Source: Streptomyces sp. ISL-100 (GTDB taxonomy: Bacteria > Actinomycetota > Actinomycetes > Streptomycetales > Streptomycetaceae). Taken from it: DNA of 64,000 bases. Positions 8,218 to 16,361 of the stretch are shown here, one piece after another. The position numbers were made by a program, and so were the translations under genes. The stretch covers positions 1 to 64,000 of the forward strand of contig NZ_JAGGOK010000037.1 in assembly GCF_018614615.1 (NCBI RefSeq), written 5' to 3'. The notes beneath the pieces were generated by a model that saw only the letters and a list, made by a program, of their open reading frames with translations, was not told where the DNA came from and did not search any database. Within the stretch, counting starts at the first letter, position 1. Each line of letters opens with the position of its first letter.

Positions 8218-9837
8218 CTACCGGACCCGCTCCACCCGCCGCTCGTCCCAAACCGGCTCCGCCGTCTCCCGGACAACGCCATCCGACCCAAACACGAGAT
8301 ACCGGTCGAAGGACTTCGCGAACCACCGGTCGTGCGTAACGGCCAGCACCGTCCCGTCGTACGCCTCCAGCCCCTCCTGCAGCGCCTCCGCCGACTCCAG
8401 GTCAAGGTTGTCCGTCGGCTCGTCCAGCAGCAGCGCGGTCGTCCCCTCCAGCTCCATCAGCAGGATCTGGAACCGCGCCTGCTGCCCGCCCGACAGCCGG
8501 TCGAACGCCTGATCCCCCTGCCGCTCCAGCTCATACCGCCGCAGCACGCCCATCGCCCCGCCCCGGTCCTTGGAGTGCTCGGACCACAGGATGTCGACGA
8601 GCGTCCGCCCGACCAGCTCGGGATGCGCGTGCGTCTGCGCGAAGTGCCCGGCCACCACCCGCGCGCCCAGCTTCCACTTCCCCGTGTGCGTGACGTTCTC
8701 CCCGGCGAGCAGCCGCAGGAAGTGCGACTTGCCGGATCCGTTCGACCCGAGCACGGCGACCCGCTCCCCGTAATAGACCTCCAGGTCGAACGGCTTCATC
8801 AACCCGACAAGCTCCAGCCCCTCGCACACGACGGCCCGTACCCCCGTGCGCCCGCCCCGCAGCCGCATCCGGATGTCCTGCTTCCGCGGCGGCTCCGGCG
8901 GCGGGCCCGCCTCCTCGAACTTCTCGAACCGCGTCCGCATGGCGCGGTACCGCGAGGCCATGTCGGGGCTGCTCGCCGCCTGCCCCCGCAGCCTCAGCAC
9001 CAGCGCCTTGAGCCGCGCACGCTCCTCCTCCCACCGGCGCAGGAGCTCCTCGAACCGGGCGAACCGCTCGGCCCGCGCCTCGTGGAAGGTGTCGAACCCG
9101 GCGCCGTGCACCCATGCGTCGGCCCCCGTCGCGCCCGGCTCCAGGCTCACGATCTTGTCGGCGGCCCGCGAAAGGAGCTCGCGGTCGTGGGACACGAAGA
9201 AGACCGTCTTGCGGGTCTCCTTCAGCCGCTCCTCCAGCCACCGCTTGCCGGGCACATCCAGATAGTTGTCCGGCTCGTCCAGCAGCAGCACTTCGTCAGA
9301 CCCCCGCAGCAGCGCCTCCAGCACGAGCCGCTTCTGCTCACCCCCACTGAGTGTCCGCACCTCGCGGAACTGCGCCTTGTCGTACCCGATCCCCAGCGCC
9401 GCCATGGAGCACATGTCCCAGACGGTCTCGGCGTCGTACCCGCCGACCTCCGCCCAGTCGGACAACGCCTGCGCATAAGCCATCTGCGCCTTCTCGTCGT
9501 CCACGGTCAGGATCCCGTGCTCGGCCCGGTCGACGGCCGCGGCGGCCTCCCGGATGCGCTCCTGGGACACCGAGACCAGCAGGTCCCGCACAGTCCGCTC
9601 GTCCTGTACGGACCCCACGAACTGCCCCATCACCCCCAGCCCACCGCTCACCGTCACCGACCCGCCATGCGGCTGCAGCTCCCGGGAGATCAGCTTGAGC
9701 AAGGTCGTCTTGCCCGCTCCGTTGGGCCCGACCAGGGCCACGACAGCGCCCTCCCCGACCCGGAAGGAAACGTCACCGAGCAGCGGCCGCCCGTCCGGCA
9801 GGTAGTACTCGACGTGTGCGGCCTCAAGATGTCCCAT
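8218..9837 (-). CDS. ABC-F family ATP-binding protein (duplicated ATPase, no membrane domain)
   Basis: A 539-aa protein with two ABC ATPase halves and no transmembrane segments, as in ABC-F translation factors and ribosome-protecting resistance proteins. The first half has VGPNGAGKTT and signature LSGGEQKRL; the second has GSNGSGKSH and LSGGQQARF, with LLLDEPDNYLD and LLLDEPTDNLDLES Walker B motifs. The linker between them (about residues 220-310) is rich in Arg and Glu and helical. The start MGHLEAAHVEYYLPDGR was chosen as the family-like N-terminus; an in-frame ATG 9 bp upstream is also possible. It is divergent from the gene at 9894. Whether it is a housekeeping factor or confers resistance cannot be read from sequence. 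Confidence 0.85.
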   Translation of the reverse strand: MGHLEAAHVEYYLPDGRPLLGDVSFRVGEGAVVALVGPNGAGKTTLLKLISRELQPHGGSVTVSGGLGVMGQFVGSVQDERTVRDLLVSVSQERIREAAAAVDRAEHGILTVDDEKAQMAYAQALSDWAEVGGYDAETVWDMCSMAALGIGYDKAQFREVRTLSGGEQKRLVLEALLRGSDEVLLLDEPDNYLDVPGKRWLEERLKETRKTVFFVSHDRELLSRAADKIVSLEPGATGADAWVHGAGFDTFHEARAERFARFEELLRRWEEERARLKALVLRLRGQAASSPDMASRYRAMRTRFEKFEEAGPPPEPPRKQDIRMRLRGGRTGVRAVVCEGLELVGLMKPFDLEVYYGERVAVLGSNGSGKSHFLRLLAGENVTHTGKWKLGARVVAGHFAQTHAHPELVGRTLVDILWSEHSKDRGGAMGVLRRYELERQGDQAFDRLSGGQQARFQILLMELEGTTALLLDEPTDNLDLESAEALQEGLEAYDGTVLAVTHDRWFAKSFDRYLVFGSDGVVRETAEPVWDERRVERVR

Positions 9838-9880
9838 GCTCCGCATTGTCGCCGCCGTCCGCCGCATCACCCAACCGGAT

Positions 9881-9886
9881 TAGGAT
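9881..9886 (+). promoter_or_regulatory. Putative -10 box (TAGGAT), possibly of a leaderless transcript
   Basis: TAGGAT matches the TANNNT -10 consensus and ends 7 nt before the ATG at 9894. The same AGG could instead act as a weak ribosome site, so the reading is ambiguous. Confidence 0.4.
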
Positions 9887-9893
9887 GCGCGGC

Positions 9894-10784
9894 ATGAGCT
9901 TTGGGCAAGGGGGGCCCTCCTGGGGTGGCCCCGAGGGACAGCAGAGCCCTCAGGATCCGTACGGAACGCAGACGACACCCGACACACCGGACTGGGCGGC
10001 ACTCGCCGACGCCTCCGCCGCACGCGCCCGCCGCAAGCGGTGGATGTACATCGGCGGCGGCGTCCTGGCGACGGCGGTGGTCGGCGCGATCGTCGCCACA
10101 GCGGTGGTCACGACGAACGGCAACAACACAAACACCGACAACACCAACTCGGCGAGCGAGCTGCCGACCCCCGAGACCCTGCCGACGGAGTCCGTGCAGC
10201 CCGGCCCCTCCTTCTCCTCCCAGGCGCCCCCGCCCCCGCCGAACCCCAGGGACTTCATCTCCAGCGCGCAGAAGGACAAGCTGCCGCTGAGCGCCGACAC
10301 CCTCTTCCCTGGCAAGAAACTGAAGATGGGCGACCGCGCGTACGCCAAGGGCGCGACGAACCGCACCACCAGCTGCTCCGCCGCCACCCAGGGCGCCCTG
10401 GGCTCCGTACTCGCCGCCAACGGCTGCGACCAGGTCATCCGCGCGACCTACTCGAAGGACGGCGTGGCCGTCACCATCGGCGTCGCGGTCTTCGACACCG
10501 CCGCCCAGGCCCAGAAGGCCAAGGAGCAGGCAAGCGGCGGTCTCGCCTCGCTCCCCGGAGCCGGCGTCCCGACCTTCTGCCGGGCCGGCGCGATCTGCCG
10601 CAAGACGACCAACGCCTACGGCCGCTACGCGTACTTCACCGTCGCCGGCTTCACCACGGGCAAGAACGTCACGGTGTCGGACAAGGACGTCTACACGACC
10701 GGCGACGACCTCGCGGAGTTCACCTTCCGCCAGATCCACCAGCGCGGAAAGACCCAGGCGTCAGCAGCAGCCGCCGCCGGGTGA
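9894..10784 (+). CDS. Membrane-anchored extracytoplasmic protein of unknown function
   Basis: The protein is 296 aa from the ATG at 9894; an ATG 9 bp upstream is possible. The N-terminus is Gly/Pro/Gln-rich, followed by a basic stretch (ARARRKR) and one membrane segment WMYIGGGVLATAVVGAIVAT at about residues 50-72. A Ser/Thr/Pro/Asn linker follows, then an outside domain of ~170 aa with four cysteines (CSAAT, GCDQ, FCRAG, ICRK) that could form two disulfides. No known domain was recognised. The last 24 bp overlap the convergent 3' end of truA. Confidence 0.75.
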   Translation: MSFGQGGPSWGGPEGQQSPQDPYGTQTTPDTPDWAALADASAARARRKRWMYIGGGVLATAVVGAIVATAVVTTNGNNTNTDNTNSASELPTPETLPTESVQPGPSFSSQAPPPPPNPRDFISSAQKDKLPLSADTLFPGKKLKMGDRAYAKGATNRTTSCSAATQGALGSVLAANGCDQVIRATYSKDGVAVTIGVAVFDTAAQAQKAKEQASGGLASLPGAGVPTFCRAGAICRKTTNAYGRYAYFTVAGFTTGKNVTVSDKDVYTTGDDLAEFTFRQIHQRGKTQASAAAAAG

Positions 10785-11630
10785 CCCGGGCAGCGTCCGC
10801 ATGTTGCGGGCCTGCCGGGCACGAGCCGCCAGCAGCTCGTCAGCCGGATAGCCCACTTCTTCCAGCGTGAGGCCGTGCGGGCGTACGACATGGACAGCCG
10901 AGTCCCGTACGCCCGCCGCCAGCACCTTGCCCGGCCAGTCCGCGTCCCGGTGCCCGTCGCCCACGAACAGCATCGCACCCACCAACGACCGCACCATGTT
11001 GTGGCAGAAGGCGTCGGCGCGCACGGTAGCGGTGATCACACCGTCCGCCCCCCGCTCCCAGCTGAGCTCCTGCAAGGTCCGAATGGTCGTAGCGCCCTCA
11101 CGCCTCCTGCAGTACGCCGCGAAATCGTGCTCCCCGACCAGCTTCTCGGCCGCCCGGTTCATGGCGTCGACGTCCAGCGGCCAGTCGTGCCAGAGCACAT
11201 GTCCGCGCAGCAGCGGGTCGACTCCCCCGGGATTGTCGGTCACGCGGTACGCGTAGCGCCGCCAGACGGCCGCGAACCGGGCGTTGAACCCCGGGGGCGC
11301 CTCCGTCACCTTCCAGACCCGTACATCGTGCGGCAGCCGCCCCGCGAGCCGCCGCAGCAGCTTGTCGTGGTGCTCGGCCCACACGTCCTCCGGCAGGTCG
11401 ACGTGCGCGACCTGGCCGCGCGCGTGCACGCCCGAGTCCGTACGCCCGGCGACCGTCAGCTCGTACGTCACCGTGGACCGCGTCACGGTCCGCAGCGCGT
11501 CCTCGATCTCACCGCAGACCGTGCGCCGCTCGGTCTGCTTCGCCCACCCGGAAAAGTCCTTCCCGTCGTACGAAAGATCCAGCCGCACCCGCACGAACCC
11601 GGGAGTCGCACCCTCAATGCCCTCGCTCAC
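10761..11630 (-). CDS. truA: tRNA pseudouridine(38-40) synthase
   Basis: Isomerises U38-U40 in tRNA anticodon arms. The protein is 289 aa. The catalytic Asp is in AGRTDSGVHARGQVAHVD (near residue 65). FNARFAAVWRRYAYRV and the C-terminal FCHNMVRSLVGAML are family motifs. The GTG at 11628-11630 was chosen because GGGAGG lies 7 nt upstream and the reading matches TruA from there; the frame stays open further upstream. It sits behind the rplQ terminator, a common actinobacterial arrangement. Confidence 0.96.
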   Translation of the reverse strand: MSEGIEGATPGFVRVRLDLSYDGKDFSGWAKQTERRTVCGEIEDALRTVTRSTVTYELTVAGRTDSGVHARGQVAHVDLPEDVWAEHHDKLLRRLAGRLPHDVRVWKVTEAPPGFNARFAAVWRRYAYRVTDNPGGVDPLLRGHVLWHDWPLDVDAMNRAAEKLVGEHDFAAYCRRREGATTIRTLQELSWERGADGVITATVRADAFCHNMVRSLVGAMLFVGDGHRDADWPGKVLAAGVRDSAVHVVRPHGLTLEEVGYPADELLAARARQARNMRTLPGSPGGGCC

Positions 11631-11663
11631 CCGCAAATCCTCCCAAAGCAACAAAAACCAGAA

Positions 11664-11699
11664 CGGGCCCGCACCGCCCCGAAGGGTGATGCGGGCCCG
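11664..11699 (-). terminator. Intrinsic terminator after rplQ
   Basis: A perfect 10-bp stem (cgggcccgca with tgcgggcccg) is followed on the minus strand by a T-rich stretch (TGGTTTTTG). It ends the infA-to-rplQ unit 20 bp after the rplQ stop and lies just ahead of truA. Confidence 0.85.
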
Positions 11700-11718
11700 C
11701 CCAGTGGTGTCAGAACGC

Positions 11719-12216
11719 TCAGGCGTCCTTGGACTCACCCTCGGCAGCCTCGGCGGCCGGCGCGGCGTCCTCGACAGCCTCGTCCTTCTTGAGGGCGTCT
11801 TCCTTGACCGCACGCTTCGTCGCGGCCTCGGCCTCACCGGTGGCGGCCTGCGCCACGGTCAGGGCCTCGACGAGCTCGATGACCGCCATCGGGGCGTTGT
11901 CGCCACGACGGTTGCCGATCTTCGTGATGCGGGTGTAACCACCGGGGCGGTTCTCGTACCGCGGAGCGATCTCGGTGAAGAGCGTGTGAACGACGCTCTT
12001 GTCCGTGATCGTCTGCAGCACCAGGCGACGGTTGTGGATGTCGCCCTTCTTCGCCTTGGTGACCAGACGCTCGGCGACGGGGCGCAGGCGGCGGGCCTTG
12101 GCCTCGGTCGTCGTGATGCGGCCGTGCTCGAACAGCGACTTCGCCAGGTTGGCGAGAAGCAGACGCTCGTGCGCGGCGCTGCCGCCCAGACGGGCACCCT
12201 TTGCGGGACGCGGCAT
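11719..12216 (-). CDS. rplQ: 50S ribosomal protein L17
   Basis: Large-subunit protein near the exit tunnel. It is 165 aa; the core (MPRPAKGARLGGSAAHERLL, then YTRITKIGNRRGDNAPMA) is normal. A ~45-residue Ala/Glu/Lys-rich C-terminal tail (KEDALKKDEAVEDAAP) extends beyond E. coli L17. It follows rpoA at the end of the alpha-operon block. Confidence 0.98.
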   Translation of the reverse strand: MPRPAKGARLGGSAAHERLLLANLAKSLFEHGRITTTEAKARRLRPVAERLVTKAKKGDIHNRRLVLQTITDKSVVHTLFTEIAPRYENRPGGYTRITKIGNRRGDNAPMAVIELVEALTVAQAATGEAEAATKRAVKEDALKKDEAVEDAAPAAEAAEGESKDA

Positions 12217-12329
12217 GGTGTTTCTCCTAGTGTCTGCACCGGCCGTATCAGGTACCGGTGTCAGTTACCGACGAGCTAATGCCCGCCGGAAGATTTCCTG
12301 CTCCGGCACGGACCAATCAGGCCCGCACC

Positions 12330-12390
12330 GGCAAAATCCAACCCGTCCGGCGATTGAGGACAAAGCCTCAGTCGCCGGCGCCGGGCACGA
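12330..12390. repeat. Stem-loop dispersed repeat between rpoA and rplQ
   Basis: The 13-bp arms at 12347-12359 and 12366-12378 form a hairpin with a 6-nt loop. On the minus strand the sequence reads GTCCTCAATCGCCGGACGGG followed by TTGGATTTTGCC. This is nearly the same as a stretch at about 57797-57830, so it is treated as a copy of a dispersed Streptomyces intergenic repeat. The single imperfect pair is C.A in rpoA-sense RNA, so it is not an obvious rpoA terminator. Confidence 0.7.
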
Positions 12391-13413
12391 TCAGTACTGC
12401 TCGGTCTCGACGAAACCGGCGTCCGCGTCGTCGTCGGCGCCAAAGGCGTCGGCAGCGGCGGTCGGGTCGAATCCGGGCGGGCTGTCCTTGAGGGCCAGGC
12501 CCATGCCGGCCAGCTTCGCCTTGACCTCGTCGATCGACTTCGCGCCGAAGTTGCGGATGTCGAGCAGGTCGGCCTCGGAGCGCGCCACGAGCTCACCCAC
12601 GGAGTGGATGCCCTCACGCTTGAGGCAGTTGTACGAACGAACGGTGAGCTCGAGCTCCTCGATCGGCAGCGCCAGATCGGCGGCAAGGGCGGCGTCCGTG
12701 GGGGACGGGCCCATGTCGATGCCCTCGGCGTCGATGTTGAGCTCGCGCGCCAGACCGAACAGCTCGACCAGCGTCTTACCGGCGGACGCCATGGCGTCGC
12801 GCGGCCGCATGGCCTGCTTGGTCTCGACGTCGACGATCAGCTTGTCGAAGTCGGTGCGCTGCTCGACACGGGTCGCCTCGACCTTGTACGTGACCTTGAG
12901 CACCGGCGAGTAGATGGAGTCGACCGGAATACGGCCGATCTCCTGGCCCACCTGCTTGTTCTGGACGGCGGAGACGTAGCCGCGACCGCGCTCGACGGTC
13001 AGCTCCATCTCCAGCTTGCCCTTGCCGTTCAGCGTCGCGAGAACGAGGTCCGGGTTGTGGACCTCGACACCGGCCGGCGGGGCGATGTCAGCGGCGGTGA
13101 CCAGACCCGGGCCCTGCTTGCGCAGGTACATCACGACGGGCTCGTCGTGCTCGCTGGAAACCACCAGCTGCTTGATGTTGAGGATGAGGTCGGTCACGTC
13201 CTCCTTGACACCCGGCACGGTGGTGAACTCGTGCAGGACGCCGTCGATCCGGATGCTGGTGACAGCGGCACCGGGGATCGAGGAGAGGAGCGTACGACGC
13301 AGGGAGTTGCCGAGGGTGTAACCGAAGCCCGGCTCGAGGGGCTCGATCACGAACCGCGAGCGGTACTCGTCGACGACCTCTTCGGTCAGCGACGGACGCT
13401 GAGCGATAAGCAT
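12391..13413 (-). CDS. rpoA: DNA-directed RNA polymerase alpha subunit
   Basis: Assembles RNA polymerase and contacts promoters and activators through its C-terminal domain. The protein is 340 aa. The N-terminal domain runs from MLIAQRPSLTEEVVDEYRSR through EPGFGYTLGNSLRRTLLSSI. The C-terminal helix-hairpin-helix region has ELTVRSYNCLKREGI and LDIRNFGAKSIDEVK. The ATG at 13411-13413 has GGAGG 8 nt upstream, so the longer in-frame reading (MPRLEAFL...) is rejected. Confidence 0.99.
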   Translation of the reverse strand: MLIAQRPSLTEEVVDEYRSRFVIEPLEPGFGYTLGNSLRRTLLSSIPGAAVTSIRIDGVLHEFTTVPGVKEDVTDLILNIKQLVVSSEHDEPVVMYLRKQGPGLVTAADIAPPAGVEVHNPDLVLATLNGKGKLEMELTVERGRGYVSAVQNKQVGQEIGRIPVDSIYSPVLKVTYKVEATRVEQRTDFDKLIVDVETKQAMRPRDAMASAGKTLVELFGLARELNIDAEGIDMGPSPTDAALAADLALPIEELELTVRSYNCLKREGIHSVGELVARSEADLLDIRNFGAKSIDEVKAKLAGMGLALKDSPPGFDPTAAADAFGADDDADAGFVETEQY

Positions 13414-13469
13414 GAGAAATGCCTCCAGTCTTGGCACCCACTATTTGATGCCAACTGTTACAAGGGTAC

Positions 13470-13500
13470 GGGCGGCACGGCCCGAAGGACCGTACCGCCC
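13470..13500 (-). terminator. Hairpin between rpsK and rpoA
   Basis: The 11-bp arms (gggcggcacgg, ccgtaccgccc) surround a 9-nt loop inside an operon. The imperfect pair is U.G in minus-strand RNA. There is no strong T-run, so it may attenuate or mark a processing site rather than end transcription. Confidence 0.5.
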
Positions 13501-13576
13501 GAGTACAACGCGTCCGGAAGTGAAGGTCGGTCTTCACTCCGAACGCACTGCAACAACCAGAGTCGGACGCGAAGCG

Positions 13577-13981
13577 TCAGACGCGGCGGCGCTTGGGAGG
13601 GCGGCAGCCGTTGTGCGGGGTGGGGGTGACGTCCTGGATCGAGCCAACCTCGAGGCCAGTGGCCTGGAGGGAGCGGATCGCGGTCTCACGGCCGGAGCCG
13701 GGACCCTTGACGAAGACGTCAACCTTGCGCATGCCGTGCTCCTGCGCGCGACGGCCGGCCGACTCGGCAGCCATCTGCGCGGCAAAGGGAGTGGACTTGC
13801 GCGAGCCCTTGAAGCCGACGTGGCCGGCGGAGGCCCAGGAGATCACGTTGCCCGAGGGGTCGGTGATCGAAACGATCGTGTTGTTGAACGTGCTCTTGAT
13901 GTGGGCGTGCCCATGAGCGACGTTCTTCTTTTCCTTGCGGCGCACCTTCTTGGCGGCGCCCTGACGACCCTTGGGGGGCAT
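13577..13981 (-). CDS. rpsK: 30S ribosomal protein S11
   Basis: Platform protein of the small subunit, 134 aa. It begins MPPKGRQGAAKKVRRKEKKN and has KSTFNNTIVSITDPSGNVI and the basic C-terminus DVTPTPHNGCRPPKRRRV. Order rpsM-rpsK-rpoA-rplQ is standard. Confidence 0.99.
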   Translation of the reverse strand: MPPKGRQGAAKKVRRKEKKNVAHGHAHIKSTFNNTIVSITDPSGNVISWASAGHVGFKGSRKSTPFAAQMAAESAGRRAQEHGMRKVDVFVKGPGSGRETAIRSLQATGLEVGSIQDVTPTPHNGCRPPKRRRV

Positions 13982-14046
13982 CTATATCTCCTACGGGAGG
14001 TGGTCGGTCCTACAGCGAAGACCGCTGATAAGCGTCCGGCTGAGGA

Positions 14047-14427
14047 CTACTTCTTGCCCGGCTTCTTCTTGCCGGCGATCGCGCGACGCGGGCCCTTGCG
14101 GGTACGAGCGTTCGTGCTGGTGCGCTGGCCGTGAACCGGCAGGCCGCGGCGGTGACGCAGACCCTGGTAGCAGCCGATCTCAACCTTGCGGCGGATGTCG
14201 GCCTGCACCTCGCGACGGAGGTCACCCTCGGTCTTGAAGTTGACGTCGACGTACTCGCGGATCTTGACCAGGTCCTCTTCGGCCAGGTCACGAACGCGCG
14301 TGTCCGGGTTCACGCCGGTAGCGGCGAGAGTCTCCTGGGCACGGGTACGACCGATGCCGAAGACGTAGGTAAGGGCGACCTCGATACGCTTTTCGCGCGG
14401 GAGGTCAACGCCTTCAAGGCGTGCCAT
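14047..14427 (-). CDS. rpsM: 30S ribosomal protein S13
   Basis: Head protein of the small subunit that contacts the P-site tRNA and L5. It is 126 aa, with MARLEGVDLPREKRIEVALT and the C-terminal RGLPVHGQRTSTNARTRKGP motif. It is separated from rpmJ upstream by 191 bp, in which only short inverted repeats were seen. Confidence 0.99.
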   Translation of the reverse strand: MARLEGVDLPREKRIEVALTYVFGIGRTRAQETLAATGVNPDTRVRDLAEEDLVKIREYVDVNFKTEGDLRREVQADIRRKVEIGCYQGLRHRRGLPVHGQRTSTNARTRKGPRRAIAGKKKPGKK

Positions 14428-14618
14428 TCATGGCTCCTGTTTGCTCGGAGGTCTTCCGCAGAACCGCTCCGTGGCCACCGACCACTCCCCTCAAGGAGCG
14501 TTACGGACCAGGTCCCCGGCCTCCGCCGGAGGTGTCAGCACCCGTGGGCACTGGGTTCTGCGTAATTACGTTTTTGCTTGCGTCGCGCGAAGTTCTGCGA
14601 GATGCAGGGGGTCGTACG

Positions 14619-14732
14619 TCAGCCCTGGCGCTGCTTGTGGCGCAGGTTTTCGCAGATGACCATGACCCGGCCGTGACGGCGGATCACCTTGCACTTGTCG
14701 CAGATCTTCTTGACGCTCGGCTTGACCTTCAT
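14619..14732 (-). CDS. rpmJ: 50S ribosomal protein L36
   Basis: Small zinc-ribbon ribosomal protein of 37 aa, from MKVKPSVKKICDKCKVIRRH to the end at KQRQG. The C-x2-C...C-x12-H zinc ligands are CDKC, CEN and RHKQ, which is the zinc-binding (C+) form. It follows infA by 194 bp and precedes rpsM, as in other actinobacteria. Confidence 0.97.
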   Translation of the reverse strand: MKVKPSVKKICDKCKVIRRHGRVMVICENLRHKQRQG

Positions 14733-14926
14733 GGGATGTGAGGTTCTCCGGGTCAGTGCCCCCGCACCAGGCGGAGGCGGGGCAAAGATCTACTTGTACC
14801 GTTGGAGTTCTCTTCCTGACGGATCAGGAAGACTCTCTCCTGGATCGCTCCGGAGAGTTTGACAGGTCAAGCCTGTCCAGCAACGACCCTCCCGGCCGCC
14901 GAGGCAAGTGCAGGACTAGCCCAAGC

Positions 14927-15148
14927 TCACTTGTATCGGTAAACGATCCGGCCACGCGTCAGGTCGTACGGAGACAGCTCCACCACGACCCGGTCATCCG
15001 GGAGGATGCGGATGTAGTGCATACGCATCTTGCCGCTGATGTGCGCTAGGACTTTGTGACCGTTCTGAAGTTCCACCTTGAACATTGCGTTCGGGAGGGA
15101 CTCGATCACGGTGCCCTCGATTTCGATGGCACCTTGCTTCTTGGCCAC
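14927..15148 (-). CDS. infA: Translation initiation factor IF-1
   Basis: OB-fold factor that binds the 30S A site during initiation. It is 73 aa, MAKKQGAIEIEGTVIESLPN through the C-terminal LTRGRIVYRYK. It is the first gene of the infA-rpmJ-rpsM-rpsK-rpoA-rplQ run, with a candidate promoter about 80 bp upstream. Confidence 0.99.
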   Translation of the reverse strand: MAKKQGAIEIEGTVIESLPNAMFKVELQNGHKVLAHISGKMRMHYIRILPDDRVVVELSPYDLTRGRIVYRYK

Positions 15149-15189
15149 GCTTCGCCCTTCGAATCGGCTACCTTGATCGACTCACGCAT

Positions 15190-15207
15190 CCGTATGCAGG
15201 CATACGG
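15190..15207 (-). other. Hairpin in the infA leader
   Basis: A short perfect inverted repeat (ccgtatg, 4-nt loop, catacgg) lies between the candidate infA promoter and the start codon. Its role is unknown. Confidence 0.4.
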
Positions 15208-15228
15208 GCACACGCGAGCCGACGAGTC

Positions 15229-15258
15229 AGTCTACGTCAGGCACCCGGAAAAGACGAA
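15229..15258 (-). promoter_or_regulatory. Candidate promoter for infA operon
   Basis: A good -10 (TAGACT) lies 18 bp from a poorer -35 (TTCGTC) on the minus strand. The -10 match is convincing; the -35 is not. Confidence 0.45.
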
Positions 15259-15303
15259 TCCGGCAAGTGTGCCCAACAGTCAAGATCGATACTCCGCACG
15301 GCG

Positions 15304-15435
15304 GGACCGGGCTCAGCCCAGCGGAGCCGCTCCTCAACGCCGCTCTCGCGGGCTCGGCGCCCGGGGCGCCTCACAAGCATCGAGCGACTGCGCCGGACTC
15401 CGCCCGCCGACGGACCGAGCTCAGCCCAGCGGATC
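15304..15435. repeat. 25-bp direct repeat spanning the map 3' end
   Basis: Near-identical copies at 15304-15328 and 15411-15435 share gctcagcccagcgga with two differences over 25 bp. The second copy contains the last codons and stop of map, so the first looks like a partial duplicate of the gene end, about 107 bp away. Confidence 0.6.
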
Positions 15436-16257
15436 CGGCGCGGCCGTAACCCCGTACTCAGCCAGCTTCGCCTTGCCGCCGTCCACCGCGGTCAGGACCA
15501 GCGGTCCCTCTTCCGTCAGCGCCACCGAGTGCTCCCAGTGCGAGGACCAGGTCCCGTCTGTGGTCACGACGGTCCAGTTGTCCTCCAGGACATCCGTCTG
15601 CGCCGTACCGAGGCTCACCATCGGCTCGATCGCCAGGCAGAAGCCGGGAACCAGCTTCGGGCCCTTGCCGCGCTTGCGCGTGACGTAGTTCAGCAGGTGC
15701 GGGTCCATGTGCATCTCGGAGCCGATGCCGTGCCCGCCGTAGTCCTCGATGATCCCGTACTTGCCCGTCGCCGGACGCGGCTGGCGACGGATGTACGACT
15801 CGATCGCCTTCGAGATGTCGACCAGCCGGTTGCCCAGCTTCATCGCGGCGAGGCCCGCCCACATCGACTCCTCGGTCACCCGCGACAGCTCGATCAGCTC
15901 GGGCGCGTGCCCCGTACCGACGAATGCGGTGTACGCCGCGTCCCCGTGCCAGCCGTGGACGATCGCGCCGGCGTCGATCGAGATGATGTCGCCGTCCTTG
16001 AGGACCGTCTTCTCGTCCGGGATGCCGTGGACAACGACCTCGTTGACCGACGTACAGATGGTGGCGGGGAAACCGCCGTACCCGAGGAAGTTCGACTTCG
16101 CACCGTGCTCGGCGAGCACCTTGCGGGACACCTCGTCCAGATCCCTGGTGGTGGCGCCCGGCACGGCCGCCTCACGCGTGGCCGCGTGGACGGCGGCGAC
16201 GACCAGCCCCGCCTCGCGCATCTTCGCGATCTGCTCGGGGGTCTTGATCTCCACCAT
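15421..16257 (-). CDS. map: Type I methionine aminopeptidase
   Basis: Removes the initiator Met from new proteins. The protein is 278 aa from MVEIKTPEQIAKMREAG. The dimetal site is visible: the VVVHGIPDEKTVL histidine, ISIDAGAIVHGWHGDAA aspartates, GHGIGSEMHMDP histidine, and AIEPMV and VALTEEGPLVL glutamates. The ATG at 16255-16257 has GGAAGG 7 nt upstream; the frame is open further up, but without family similarity. It is the last gene of secY-adk-map. Confidence 0.97.
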   Translation of the reverse strand: MVEIKTPEQIAKMREAGLVVAAVHAATREAAVPGATTRDLDEVSRKVLAEHGAKSNFLGYGGFPATICTSVNEVVVHGIPDEKTVLKDGDIISIDAGAIVHGWHGDAAYTAFVGTGHAPELIELSRVTEESMWAGLAAMKLGNRLVDISKAIESYIRRQPRPATGKYGIIEDYGGHGIGSEMHMDPHLLNYVTRKRGKGPKLVPGFCLAIEPMVSLGTAQTDVLEDNWTVVTTDGTWSSHWEHSVALTEEGPLVLTAVDGGKAKLAEYGVTAAPDPLG

Positions 16258-16307
16258 GCGTGTGCCTTCCACATTCGCTGCAACTACTTGTACCCCGCCC
16301 AACAGTA

Positions 16308-16338
16308 CGGCCGCGGCGCCTCTCGGACACCGCGGCCG
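16308..16338 (-). terminator. Hairpin between adk and map
   Basis: Perfect 9-bp arms (cggccgcgg, ccgcggccg) enclose a 13-nt loop, just after the adk stop. No T-run follows, so it may be a partial terminator or RNA-processing site. Confidence 0.45.
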
Positions 16339-16361
16339 CAACCGTTGTACTGCTTGCTCGA

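Noticed and set aside
12347..12378. Intrinsic terminator of rpoA
   Set aside because: The pairing is imperfect (C.A) in the rpoA-sense RNA, rplQ follows in the same operon, and the sequence matches a dispersed repeat.
15267..15449. A 60-codon gene between infA and map on the plus strand
   Set aside because: It overlaps the certain map 3' end, has no ribosome site and contains a repeated segment rather than a domain.
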